From Bacillota bacterium (GTDB taxonomy: Bacteria; Bacillota; UBA994; UBA5500), in assembly GCA_023436245.1 (NCBI GenBank), contig JAEZJZ010000039.1:1-24700 (forward strand): 24,700 nucleotides of DNA, written 5' to 3'. A program made the translations under genes and the position numbers. Shown here one piece after another: positions 6,887 through 12,929 of this stretch (within the stretch, counting starts at the first letter, position 1; each line of letters starts with the position of its first letter). The notes under the pieces are model-generated. The model saw only the letters and a program-made list of their open reading frames with translations. It had not been told where the DNA came from and did no database searches.

Positions 6887-7990
6887 CTACTGCGATTTGC
6901 CGCGGCAAGCCACAGGCAACTCAGCGATGATCTCATCACCCCGCACCAGCCAGATACGATCATAGAGGTTGCAGGTGGGGCAGATGTGGTTCGGGATGAT
7001 CTCGACCTTGTCCCCGATTGCGAGCTCGCGATAGGCGACCTCGCTGTTCAGCAGGGCGTGCTCGTCATAAAGCTTGCTGATCCGCTCGCCGTACCGCTTG
7101 ACGATGCCGTGCCCAGGGGTAACACAGATGCCGCGTTCGCGCGTGAACGCAGTCAAGGCCTTCACTCCAGCGTCAAGCACCAGCCGATGAGGTATCGGTT
7201 TGCTGACGACGGTGGCCAAGACGGTAGCGGCACAGCGGCTGAAGTCGCCGATGGCGTTGCCTTGAGCCGCATCCATCAGAATATAGGTTCCTGGGCGAAT
7301 CTCCGTCACCCCAGGCAGGATCTCCCCCAGCAGCAGTGAAGGCGTCGCCCCGATGCTCACCACGCGGCAGTCGATTCCAGCTTCCTTGATCAGGCGGGCG
7401 GCTGTCAGCGTATCCTGCTGGCTGACGCGAAACAGCTCTGCGCACTCTTCCGGCGAATCAGCTCCGTAGGTGTGACCCTCATGCGAGAAGAGCCCTTCGA
7501 ACTCCAGCCCAGGCGTCTGGGCGATCAGTCTCGCTAGTTGCACCAGCTCCCGGCCAGGAACCAGGCCGGAGCGCTGCTCTCCCACTTCCACTTCGATCCG
7601 CACTGGCAGAGGTTGCGGCTCCGATCGAAACACGCGGGCCAGCGCCTCCACCTGCACGGCGTTGTCCACCCCGACCGCCACCCGGGCACTTCTCGCCACA
7701 CGTCGCAAGCGCTCCAGCTTGGCATCGCCGTAAATCTGATTGGCGATCAGTATATCGCGCAAACCATGCGCCGCCATCACTTCTGCTTCGCCCACCTTGG
7801 CCACGGTGATGCCTGCTGCCCCGGCCTGCACCTGCATCTGAGCCAATGCCGGGGTGCGGTGCGTCTTCGTATGCGGACGGAGCGAGACTCCCGCCTGCTC
7901 AGCCTTTCGCTGCATCCGGGCGACGTTCTGTTGCACGATGTCATAATCAACCAGCAGCGCCGGCGTGTCTAGATCCCATTTACTGGTCAT
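6887..7990 (-). CDS. D-threonine aldolase / D-serine dehydratase-like PLP enzyme
   Basis: A fold-type III PLP enzyme with an alanine racemase-like N-terminal barrel. It probably acts on a D-hydroxyamino acid, either cleaving D-threonine to glycine and acetaldehyde or dehydrating D-serine. The 367-residue protein has LDTPALLVD near the N-terminus and RPHTKTH with the PLP lysine at K42. Near the C-terminus HICPTC supplies a His and a Cys (H335, C337) in the position of the metal site of the D-serine dehydratase/D-threonine aldolase family. The start is the ATG at 7988-7990; GGGAAGTGA upstream is a weak ribosome site. The gene lies 26 bp after the nitroreductase gene, probably in the same transcript. 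The exact substrate is undecided. Confidence 0.82.
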   Translation of the reverse strand: MTSKWDLDTPALLVDYDIVQQNVARMQRKAEQAGVSLRPHTKTHRTPALAQMQVQAGAAGITVAKVGEAEVMAAHGLRDILIANQIYGDAKLERLRRVARSARVAVGVDNAVQVEALARVFRSEPQPLPVRIEVEVGEQRSGLVPGRELVQLARLIAQTPGLEFEGLFSHEGHTYGADSPEECAELFRVSQQDTLTAARLIKEAGIDCRVVSIGATPSLLLGEILPGVTEIRPGTYILMDAAQGNAIGDFSRCAATVLATVVSKPIPHRLVLDAGVKALTAFTRERGICVTPGHGIVKRYGERISKLYDEHALLNSEVAYRELAIGDKVEIIPNHICPTCNLYDRIWLVRGDEIIAELPVACRGKSQ

Positions 7991-8016
7991 CAGCTGTCAC
8001 TTCCCGATTCTGAGGA

Positions 8017-8517
8017 TTACCACTGCTCACGGTGCACTTTTGCCAAGTCATAGCGCTCCGAAGGACTCTTCTCCTCTGCCGCGTGACCGATCGAGATCAG
8101 ACAAAGAGGCAAGTGAGTGTCTGGAACACGCAGCAACTGCGCCACCGTCGCCACCGGCTCTGGGTTAGGATGGATACCCAACCAAACCGCGCCCAAGCCT
8201 AAGGCCGTGGCGGCCAGCAGGAGGTTCTCAGTGGCTGCTGCGCAGTCCTGTTCCCAAAACTTGTTATTGCGCTCACCGCAGACGGCGATGCAGAGAGGCG
8301 CCTCCTTCAGCATCTTCGTGTAGGGGTGTACCTCGGACAACTGGTTCAGCATGGCCCGCTCCTGCACAACCACGAACTGCCAAGGTTGCTTGTTGCTGGC
8401 AGACGGCGCGGCCATTGCTGCCCGCAACAACTGCTCCAGTTGCTCCCCATTCACCGGCTGATTGGTGTACTTACGAATACTGCGTCTCTGATGCAATAGA
8501 CTCAAAGCTTGCTGCAC
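8017..8517 (-). CDS. Nitroreductase-family flavoprotein
   Basis: An FMN-dependent NAD(P)H oxidoreductase of the nitroreductase superfamily; the natural substrate cannot be inferred. The 166-residue length suits the compact single-domain members. The N-terminal RRSIRKYTNQPV motif and SASNKQPWQFVVV form the FMN-phosphate and isoalloxazine contacts typical of the family, and the C-terminal part has GLGAVWLGI. The GTG start (8515-8517) is fixed by a strong GAGGAGG site seven bases upstream. It is the first gene of a probable two-gene minus-strand operon with the PLP enzyme downstream. I could not find a convincing promoter in the 200 bp upstream. Confidence 0.88.
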   Translation of the reverse strand: MQQALSLLHQRRSIRKYTNQPVNGEQLEQLLRAAMAAPSASNKQPWQFVVVQERAMLNQLSEVHPYTKMLKEAPLCIAVCGERNNKFWEQDCAAATENLLLAATALGLGAVWLGIHPNPEPVATVAQLLRVPDTHLPLCLISIGHAAEEKSPSERYDLAKVHREQW

Positions 8518-8675
8518 GAGAATTCCTCCTCAAACTGATTTCTTCTGCATTCGCTGCCGTTATCAGTTGTTCCTGCTCAGCCATTTGGCGTCATCGGCAC
8601 TGCCGACTGCAACAAACGAGCCTGCGCCACGTATACTCCTTTAGTACCCTGCCAACCGCATATCTATCATATGGC

Positions 8676-9022
8676 GTCAAGTCTCAATCCACCTGCCTTC
8701 AGGCATCGCTAAACCCCCCACACATGATTTGCGACTTGACGCAGTTGTAGGTTACCCTAATCCGCCAAATCTCAGAGAAGAGGTGAACCCGTTGGGCTGC
8801 CTGCTGTGGCTGATCCTATCCGTTCTTTGCTGGCCGCTGGCGCTGGCATTTGTGCTGCTCTACCCCGTCATTTGGCTGCTGCTGCTGCCTTTCCGCCTGC
8901 TGGGATTTGCAGTTGACGGCGTCTTCGCGCTCCTGCGCGAACTGATTATGCTTCCGGTGCGGATCCTCCGCCGCTTCTAAGCGGAGCTATCACCCCAGAA
9001 AGCAGTTGGATCGAGACTTGAC
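8676..9022. repeat. Inverted repeat pair flanking the 62-aa gene
   Basis: A 21-bp sequence occurs on the minus strand at 8676-8696 and on the plus strand at 9002-9022, with 19 of 21 positions identical. The shared core is GGAT(T/C)GAGACTTGAC. The copies flank the small membrane-protein gene. A shorter related GACTTGACG occurs at about 8734-8742. They could be binding sites for one regulator or the ends of a small element. Confidence 0.55.
8792..8980 (+). CDS. Small hydrophobic membrane protein, 62 aa
   Basis: The product starts MGCLLWLILSVLCWPLALAF and is almost wholly hydrophobic, with two candidate membrane segments (about residues 3-22 and 24-42). An amphipathic tail ends in the basic ILRRF. 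An LLLPFRLLG segment is typical of small uncharacterised membrane proteins; I assign no function. The TTG start at 8792 follows AGAGGTGA (8779-8786) at good spacing. A longer frame begins at 8729 but would add 21 polar residues that read through the ribosome site. The gene stands alone between an inverted 21-bp repeat pair. Confidence 0.6.
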   Translation: MGCLLWLILSVLCWPLALAFVLLYPVIWLLLLPFRLLGFAVDGVFALLRELIMLPVRILRRF

Positions 9023-9313
9023 CAGCACGGTGGATTCTCGGTTAAGGGAGTACTAGCCCCAAAATAGGACCAGAGAACTAGTGAAATGGTTCCAGAGCCC
9101 ATTTGGTTACGGAGTCGCCAAGGCTAGAATGGATGTGGGCCTGACCCTTTGGCGCAACTTGGGGTTTGGTCTGTCCTCCGAAAAGCAGAGCTTCTGTGCC
9201 TTGGCTGCTGGCCTGCCAGCAGCCCTTTTTTTGTCGAAAACAGAGGAAAGCGTCCTGGCAGGAAGAAGCCTGACCACGGAGAATACCTGATCAAGATGGA
9301 AGGAGGACTGAGC
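8981..9313 (+). promoter_or_regulatory. Leader region upstream of the amidase gene
   Basis: This 333-bp stretch has no gene that I can support. It contains one copy of the 21-bp inverted repeat and then a strong intrinsic terminator at 9203-9232, followed by 81 bp before the amidase start. A short frame (9081-9290) runs through the terminator and lacks a good ribosome site. The layout would fit a terminator for the small upstream gene or a transcription attenuator for the amidase. I do not recognise a T-box or a known riboswitch fold. Confidence 0.4.
9203..9232 (+). terminator. Strong intrinsic terminator upstream of the amidase
   Basis: GGCTGCTGGC (9203-9212) and GCCAGCAGCC (9215-9224) pair perfectly; the innermost pair must open to leave a 4-nt loop. 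CTTTTTTTG follows directly. It is well formed on the plus strand. Confidence 0.9.
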
Positions 9314-10768
9314 ATGGAACAGGACCGGGACCGCTGGCTGCTGGAGGCGACAATCGCTGACCTGCAGACGATGATGAACGAACGCCGCTTGACTGCGAGT
9401 GAACTCGTCTGGTACTATCTGCAACGAATCGCCGTGCTGGATCGCGCTGGCGCGAGCATCAACTCGGTGCTGGAGATAAACCCGGATGCCCCTCAGATTG
9501 CGGCGGCCCTTGACCGCGAGCGCCTGCAACAGGGACCGCGTGGACCGTTACACGGCATTCCAGTGCTGCTCAAGGATAATATCGACACGGCCGATAAGCT
9601 GCACACCAGTGCCGGGTCCCGTGCTTTGGCCAATTCCTATGCCGCAGAGGATGCTGGCGTTGCTGCCAGGTTGCGTCAGGCGGGCGCAGTCATCCTTGGC
9701 AAGGCAAACATGACTGAATGGGCCAACTTCATGACGGTTGGCATGAAGAACGGCTATAGCTCTCGAGGAGGACAGGTGCAGAACCCCTACGGCCCTGGCA
9801 TCTTTGATGTCGGCGGTTCCAGTTCCGGGTCAGCCGCAGCGGTGGCCAGCAATTTCTGCGCAGTCGCTGTCGGAACTGAGACTTCCGGTTCCATTCTCAG
9901 CCCTGCCAGCTCCAACTCCGTGGTGGGGATCAAGCCGACCGTGGGGTTGATCAGCCGCAGCGGCATCATTCCCATTTCGCACAGTCAGGACACAGCCGGG
10001 CCGATCGCCCGCACAGTGACTGATGCCGCCGTCTTGTTGGGAGCTCTGGCGGGCGAAGACCCGGCAGATCATGCTACCCTAAACCATGATCGGCTGCTTC
10101 ATCAGGACTATCGGCAATACCTGAACCCAGCCGCACTGATCGGAGCCCGCATCGGCATTTCTCGCAGCCACTATTCGCGTTTGGATCCGGGCAGAATGGA
10201 TCTGATCAACCGGGCAATCGCTGACCTGGCGACCGCCGGTGCGGTGATCGTTGACCCGGTGGAACTGCCTTCAGCCGAGGAACCAGCGGACAGCAAAGTA
10301 TTGGTGTACGAGTTCAAACCCGCTCTCAACGCCTACCTCGGACGTTTGTCCCCACGGGTACCGGTGCACAACTTGCGCGAGCTGATTTCATTCAACCAAA
10401 TGCACGCGGAGACGATGCTCAAGTATGGTCAAACACTCTTGCTCGAATCGGAAGCGACCAGTGGAAGCTTGACAGAAACAGAGTACGTCCAGAGCAGGCT
10501 ACGCGACTTGCGCAACTCAGTTGATCGAGGCATAGACTGGGTGATGCGGGAGCATCGGCTCGACGCCTTGCTCTTCCCCGCCAACTTCGGTTGCGGCATC
10601 GCGGCTCGCGCCGGCTATCCCTCGATTACGGTGCCTGCCGGATACACTGCGGAAGGCCAGCCCGTCGGCGCAACCTTCACTGCCCGCGCTTTTGAGGAAC
10701 CAAGACTGATTGCACTGGGCTATGCCTTTGAGCAGGCCACTCGTCATCGCAGGCAGCCCAAGATGTAG
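9314..10768 (+). CDS. Amidase signature-family hydrolase
   Basis: A Ser-cisSer-Lys amidase that hydrolyses a carboxamide; the substrate is unknown. The 484-residue protein has the catalytic lysine at K87 in PVLLKDNI, the cis-serine at S169 in GGSSSGSAAAV, and the nucleophile S193 in GTETSGSILSPA. The two serines have the normal 24-residue spacing. It differs from GatA in SGS rather than GGS at the nucleophile and in having no gatB or gatC nearby, so a free-standing amidase is more likely than the Glu-tRNA amidotransferase subunit. There is no signal peptide with this start. The ATG at 9314 is fixed by AAGGAGG at 9300-9306; upstream in-frame codons lie within or before the terminator. Confidence 0.9.
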   Translation: MEQDRDRWLLEATIADLQTMMNERRLTASELVWYYLQRIAVLDRAGASINSVLEINPDAPQIAAALDRERLQQGPRGPLHGIPVLLKDNIDTADKLHTSAGSRALANSYAAEDAGVAARLRQAGAVILGKANMTEWANFMTVGMKNGYSSRGGQVQNPYGPGIFDVGGSSSGSAAAVASNFCAVAVGTETSGSILSPASSNSVVGIKPTVGLISRSGIIPISHSQDTAGPIARTVTDAAVLLGALAGEDPADHATLNHDRLLHQDYRQYLNPAALIGARIGISRSHYSRLDPGRMDLINRAIADLATAGAVIVDPVELPSAEEPADSKVLVYEFKPALNAYLGRLSPRVPVHNLRELISFNQMHAETMLKYGQTLLLESEATSGSLTETEYVQSRLRDLRNSVDRGIDWVMREHRLDALLFPANFGCGIAARAGYPSITVPAGYTAEGQPVGATFTARAFEEPRLIALGYAFEQATRHRRQPKM

Positions 10769-10893
10769 GGCCGACAGCTGATGACATGAATTCGGTCAGG
10801 ACTTTGCCGATCAGGGGACACAGGATTCCGCTGCTCTCGGAATGACTAGACCTCCAAAGAAAAGTCAACAAACAACCAGGAGAGTGATCAGAG

Positions 10894-11505
10894 ATGAAGC
10901 TATTGGTTGCAATCGTCCAGGATCAGGATGCTGCTAAGCTCACAGAGTCTCTCGTCGGCAACGGCTTCCGCTCCACCAAGCTCGCTTCCACCGGTGGATT
11001 CCTGAAAGCAGGTAGCACCACCCTCTTGATCGGTGTCGAGGACGACAAGGTCGAGGATGTGCTCACGGTTATCCGAGGCGTTTGCCATACACGGGAGAAA
11101 CTGGTCTACCCGATATCGCATGCCGATGCGCTGGCCGGTTTCGCTGTGCCTCCGGTCAGCGTACAGGTAGGCGGAGCAGTTGTCTTCGTACTACAAGTGA
11201 ACCAGTTCTGCCAATTGACCAAACCGAACTCCGCGGAATGCGAAAAGTGGCGACAACGAAGGGGTCTCCGCAGTCCGGAGACCCCTTCCTCTTTTCCTCG
11301 CCCGGACAAATTACTGCAGACCGGGTATATAACGAAACACAGTCCAGAAGTGACTGAAGGTTCCGGCCATCACAAACAGGTGCCAAATCTCATGAAAGCC
11401 GAACACACCTGGAATCAGGTTGGGGCGCTTGGTGGCATAGATGATAGCGCCGACGCTGTAGAAAAGCCCACCGATCGCCAACCAGGTAAGCGCCGACGGC
11501 GATAG
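10894..11505 (+). CDS. darA: Cyclic-di-AMP receptor DarA, with missing stop codon
   Basis: A PII-like signal protein that binds c-di-AMP as a trimer; its downstream partner is not known with certainty. Residues 1-108 match the whole family length, with VAIVQDQD, the ligand-loop segment STGGFLKAGSTTLLIGVED and the final VQVGGAVVFVLQVNQFCQ. The usual protein ends at about residue 109. Here the frame has no stop and runs 95 residues further, through the terminator at 11259-11294 and antisense into the hemolysin III gene. TGA is present at 11216-11218 but one base out of frame: removing one T from CAATTGACC would restore a stop right after Q107. The tail has no plausible domain. AGGAGA lies upstream of the ATG. 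A recent insertion or a sequencing error is likely. Confidence 0.85.
   Translation: MKLLVAIVQDQDAAKLTESLVGNGFRSTKLASTGGFLKAGSTTLLIGVEDDKVEDVLTVIRGVCHTREKLVYPISHADALAGFAVPPVSVQVGGAVVFVLQVNQFCQLTKPNSAECEKWRQRRGLRSPETPSSFPRPDKLLQTGYITKHSPEVTEGSGHHKQVPNLMKAEHTWNQVGALGGIDDSADAVEKPTDRQPGKRRRR
11259..11294. terminator. Terminator between the convergent darA and hemolysin III genes
   Basis: AAGGGGTCTCCG (11259-11270) and CGGAGACCCCTT (11276-11287) form a perfect 12-bp stem with a 5-nt loop, followed on the plus strand by CCTCTTTT. The hairpin also lies about 25 bp past the stop of the minus-strand gene and may serve both. Confidence 0.88.
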
Positions 11506-11964
11506 CAATTTGACGAGCGGGAATCCCGCAATCACAATCGCCCATCCCATCGCCAGATAGATGCCGGTGGTCAGCCAACGCGGGGCATCGACCCAGAGAA
11601 TGGCGAAGACCATACCCAGAATGCCGATTCCCCAGATGCCCGCCAGCAAGCCAAAGCCCCATGGCCCGCGCAATGGCACCAGGCAGAACGGCGTGTACGT
11701 ACCGGCAATGAGCACAAAGATCAGCATGTGATCCACGCGCCGCAAGGCCTTGATCACTTGGTCCCTGGCCTTGACCAGATGGTAGATGGCGCTGCCGGAG
11801 TAGAGCAAGATCATGCTCACCCCGAAAATCGCAAAGGAGACGACATGCCAGATGCTTCCTTGCTTGACCGCTACCCAGAGCAGGCTGACCAGCCCTGCCA
11901 CCGAGAGCAAAGCGCCGAGCAGGTGAGTCAACCCGCTGACCGGGTCACGAAACTTACTGAACAA
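11311..11964 (-). CDS. Hemolysin III / PAQR-family membrane protein
   Basis: An integral membrane protein of the HlyIII (YplQ-like, PAQR) family, thought to be zinc-dependent hydrolases or membrane-homeostasis proteins. The haemolysin name is historical. It has 217 residues and about seven hydrophobic segments. The family's metal-site residues are in place: H62 in SGSAIYH, D78 in RVDH, and H191 and H195 in FHEIWH, with a further His at 205. The likely start is the TTG at 11962-11964, giving MFSKFRDPVSGLTHLLGA, which matches the family N-terminus. The frame is open to 12021 but the extra 19 residues look unrelated. The ribosome site GGGGTGG is modest. It converges with darA. Confidence 0.88.
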   Translation of the reverse strand: MFSKFRDPVSGLTHLLGALLSVAGLVSLLWVAVKQGSIWHVVSFAIFGVSMILLYSGSAIYHLVKARDQVIKALRRVDHMLIFVLIAGTYTPFCLVPLRGPWGFGLLAGIWGIGILGMVFAILWVDAPRWLTTGIYLAMGWAIVIAGFPLVKLLSPSALTWLAIGGLFYSVGAIIYATKRPNLIPGVFGFHEIWHLFVMAGTFSHFWTVFRYIPGLQ

Positions 11965-12071
11965 AGTCCCACCCCATTCTCTACTTATGGCCGAGCCATA
12001 CTCAGCCAGGATTAGTATCAACCAGAATAGACTGGATATGAGGCAACAGGTGTCGTCGTAGCTGCAATCCC

Positions 12072-12425
12072 TCAGTCGAGAAAGCGCTGCACCTCCACGG
12101 TGTACCCATTGGGATCGGCAACAAAGAAATGGTAAATATTGAACTTGGGATTGACTGCCGGCGGATGCGGAACGAGCACTCCGGCCGCCACCAGGCGCTG
12201 ATAGATGCCATCCACATCGTCAGTGACCAAGGTGATGATTGGACTGCGCGGTGTGCCGGTCGGCTCAATATGCCGACAGAAGCCAAGCATGCCGCCCCCG
12301 GTCACGCGGTAGATGCGACACGTACCCTGATCCTTATCCAGAGGCAGGCCCAAGATCTGAGCGTAGAAATGGTCAGTAGCCTGCAAATCATTGGTTCCGA
12401 AGAAGCCGATCAAGCTGTCAAACAA
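12072..12425 (-). CDS. VOC-family (glyoxalase/bleomycin-resistance fold) protein
   Basis: A single-domain member of the vicinal oxygen chelate superfamily with 117 residues. The fold is indicated by the N-terminal FFGTNDLQATDHFYAQILGL segment, the central DDVDGIYQRLVAAGV helix, and the C-terminal FVADPNGYTVEVQRF, where the Glu is a probable metal ligand. The reaction is unknown. The start is a TTG at 12423-12425 with GGGGAGGAG at good spacing upstream. A minus-strand extended -10 (TGG then TATAAT, 12458-12463) lies 33 bp upstream. It ends 51 bp beyond the longest hemolysin III frame and may be co-transcribed with that gene. Confidence 0.8.
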   Translation of the reverse strand: MFDSLIGFFGTNDLQATDHFYAQILGLPLDKDQGTCRIYRVTGGGMLGFCRHIEPTGTPRSPIITLVTDDVDGIYQRLVAAGVLVPHPPAVNPKFNIYHFFVADPNGYTVEVQRFLD

Positions 12426-12457
12426 GAGAACTCCTCCCCCTCCCCTATGCTGTCCCT

Positions 12458-12487
12458 ATTATACCACTCGACCAGTGGTCATGGTTT
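12458..12487 (-). promoter_or_regulatory. Extended -10 promoter of the VOC gene
   Basis: On the minus strand TGGTATAAT is a perfect extended -10 (TATAAT at 12458-12463). No good -35 lies at 17-18 bp. The sequence resembles the left-edge promoter around its -10 (TGGTATAAT preceded by TC(A/G)AG). Confidence 0.5.
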
Positions 12488-12528
12488 GCGGCTAACGTTC
12501 TCCCCTCCCCCCGCCCCCGCAGCGGCTC

Positions 12529-12585
12529 GGGAAGCAGGCTTCCCAATATGTGCTATGTGGCGGGTCGCATGCATGCGACCCCTAC
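12529..12585. repeat. Intergenic palindromes upstream of the methionine operon
   Basis: GGGAAGC and GCTTCCC form an inverted repeat at 12529-12544. A perfect 20-bp palindrome centred on GCATGCATGC spans 12562-12581 and runs into CCTAC. The 13-mer GTAGGGGTCGCAT (minus strand, 12573-12585) recurs exactly at the right edge (24679-24691), so this is a dispersed repeat. The surrounding 12426-12690 holds no gene that I can support. Confidence 0.65.
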
Positions 12586-12693
12586 GGACGTACGCACGCC
12601 GCTCCGTACGAGCGCCGTGCCGCTGGGCCGGGCGCCGACGCGACTTGGCCGTCTATTGCCTATTGTCTGCTCCACATTTCCCACAAAACCATC

Positions 12694-12723
12694 TTGACAG
12701 ACCAGCTGTCCACCCAATATACT
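12694..12723 (+). promoter_or_regulatory. Sigma-A promoter of the methionine operon
   Basis: TTGACA (12694-12699), an 18-bp spacer and TATACT (12718-12723) lie about 22 bp upstream of the riboswitch P1 helix. Transcription should begin near 12730. It is the only good promoter seen for the seven genes that follow. Confidence 0.8.
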
Positions 12724-12744
12724 GGTTGACAATTACATACGAAC

Positions 12745-12853
12745 TTCTTATCCAGAGTGGTGGAGGGACTGGCCCGATGAAACCCGGCAACCCGGCGCAA
12801 GCCGAAGGTGCTAATTCCTGCGGAGGCTGCATGCAGCCCCTGGCAGATAAGAA
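12745..12853 (+). promoter_or_regulatory. SAM-I (S-box) riboswitch aptamer
   Basis: The leader contains the conserved S-box core: AGAGTGGTGGAGGGACTGGC, then CCGATGAAACCCGGCAACC, and later GGTGCTAATTCCTGC. Helix P1 closes perfectly with TTCTTATC (12745-12752) and GATAAGAA (12846-12853). It binds S-adenosylmethionine. The 3' strand of P1 is part of the alternative antiterminator, so SAM binding should favour termination at 12867-12897 and lower expression of the methionine operon. Confidence 0.95.
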
Positions 12854-12897
12854 AAGGTCGAAATGTACCTCTTTCTTTTGCCGGGAAGAGGTTTTTC
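12849..12897 (+). terminator. Riboswitch-controlled terminator and antiterminator
   Basis: The terminator stem pairs ACCTCTT (12867-12873) with AAGAGGT (12886-12892), can extend by a G-U and a C-G pair, and ends in TTTTT. The competing antiterminator pairs AAGAAAAGGT (12849-12858) with ACCT and TTTCTT (12867-12870, 12872-12877) with one bulged C. The antiterminator uses the 3' strand of the aptamer's P1, which gives an OFF switch. Confidence 0.88.
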
Positions 12898-12915
12898 TAT
12901 TGCCTGAATACGGGG

Positions 12916-12922
12916 AAGGAGG
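12916..12922 (+). promoter_or_regulatory. Ribosome binding site of the DUF39 gene
   Basis: AAGGAGG lies seven bases before the TTG at 12930 and just after the riboswitch terminator. It fixes the start although the frame is open back to 12129. Confidence 0.88.
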
Positions 12923-12929
12923 CGAAAAC

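Noticed and set aside
9081..9290. 69-aa ORF upstream of the amidase
   Set aside because: It has no good ribosome site and runs through the intrinsic terminator at 9203-9232.
10821..10845. ATTCCG/CGGAAT hairpin between the amidase gene and darA
   Set aside because: The stem is only six bases with no U-tract; too weak to call a terminator.
12129..12929. Long N-terminal extension of the DUF39 frame
   Set aside because: It runs antisense through the VOC gene and across the repeats, promoter and riboswitch. The ribosome site at 12916-12922 fixes the start at 12930.
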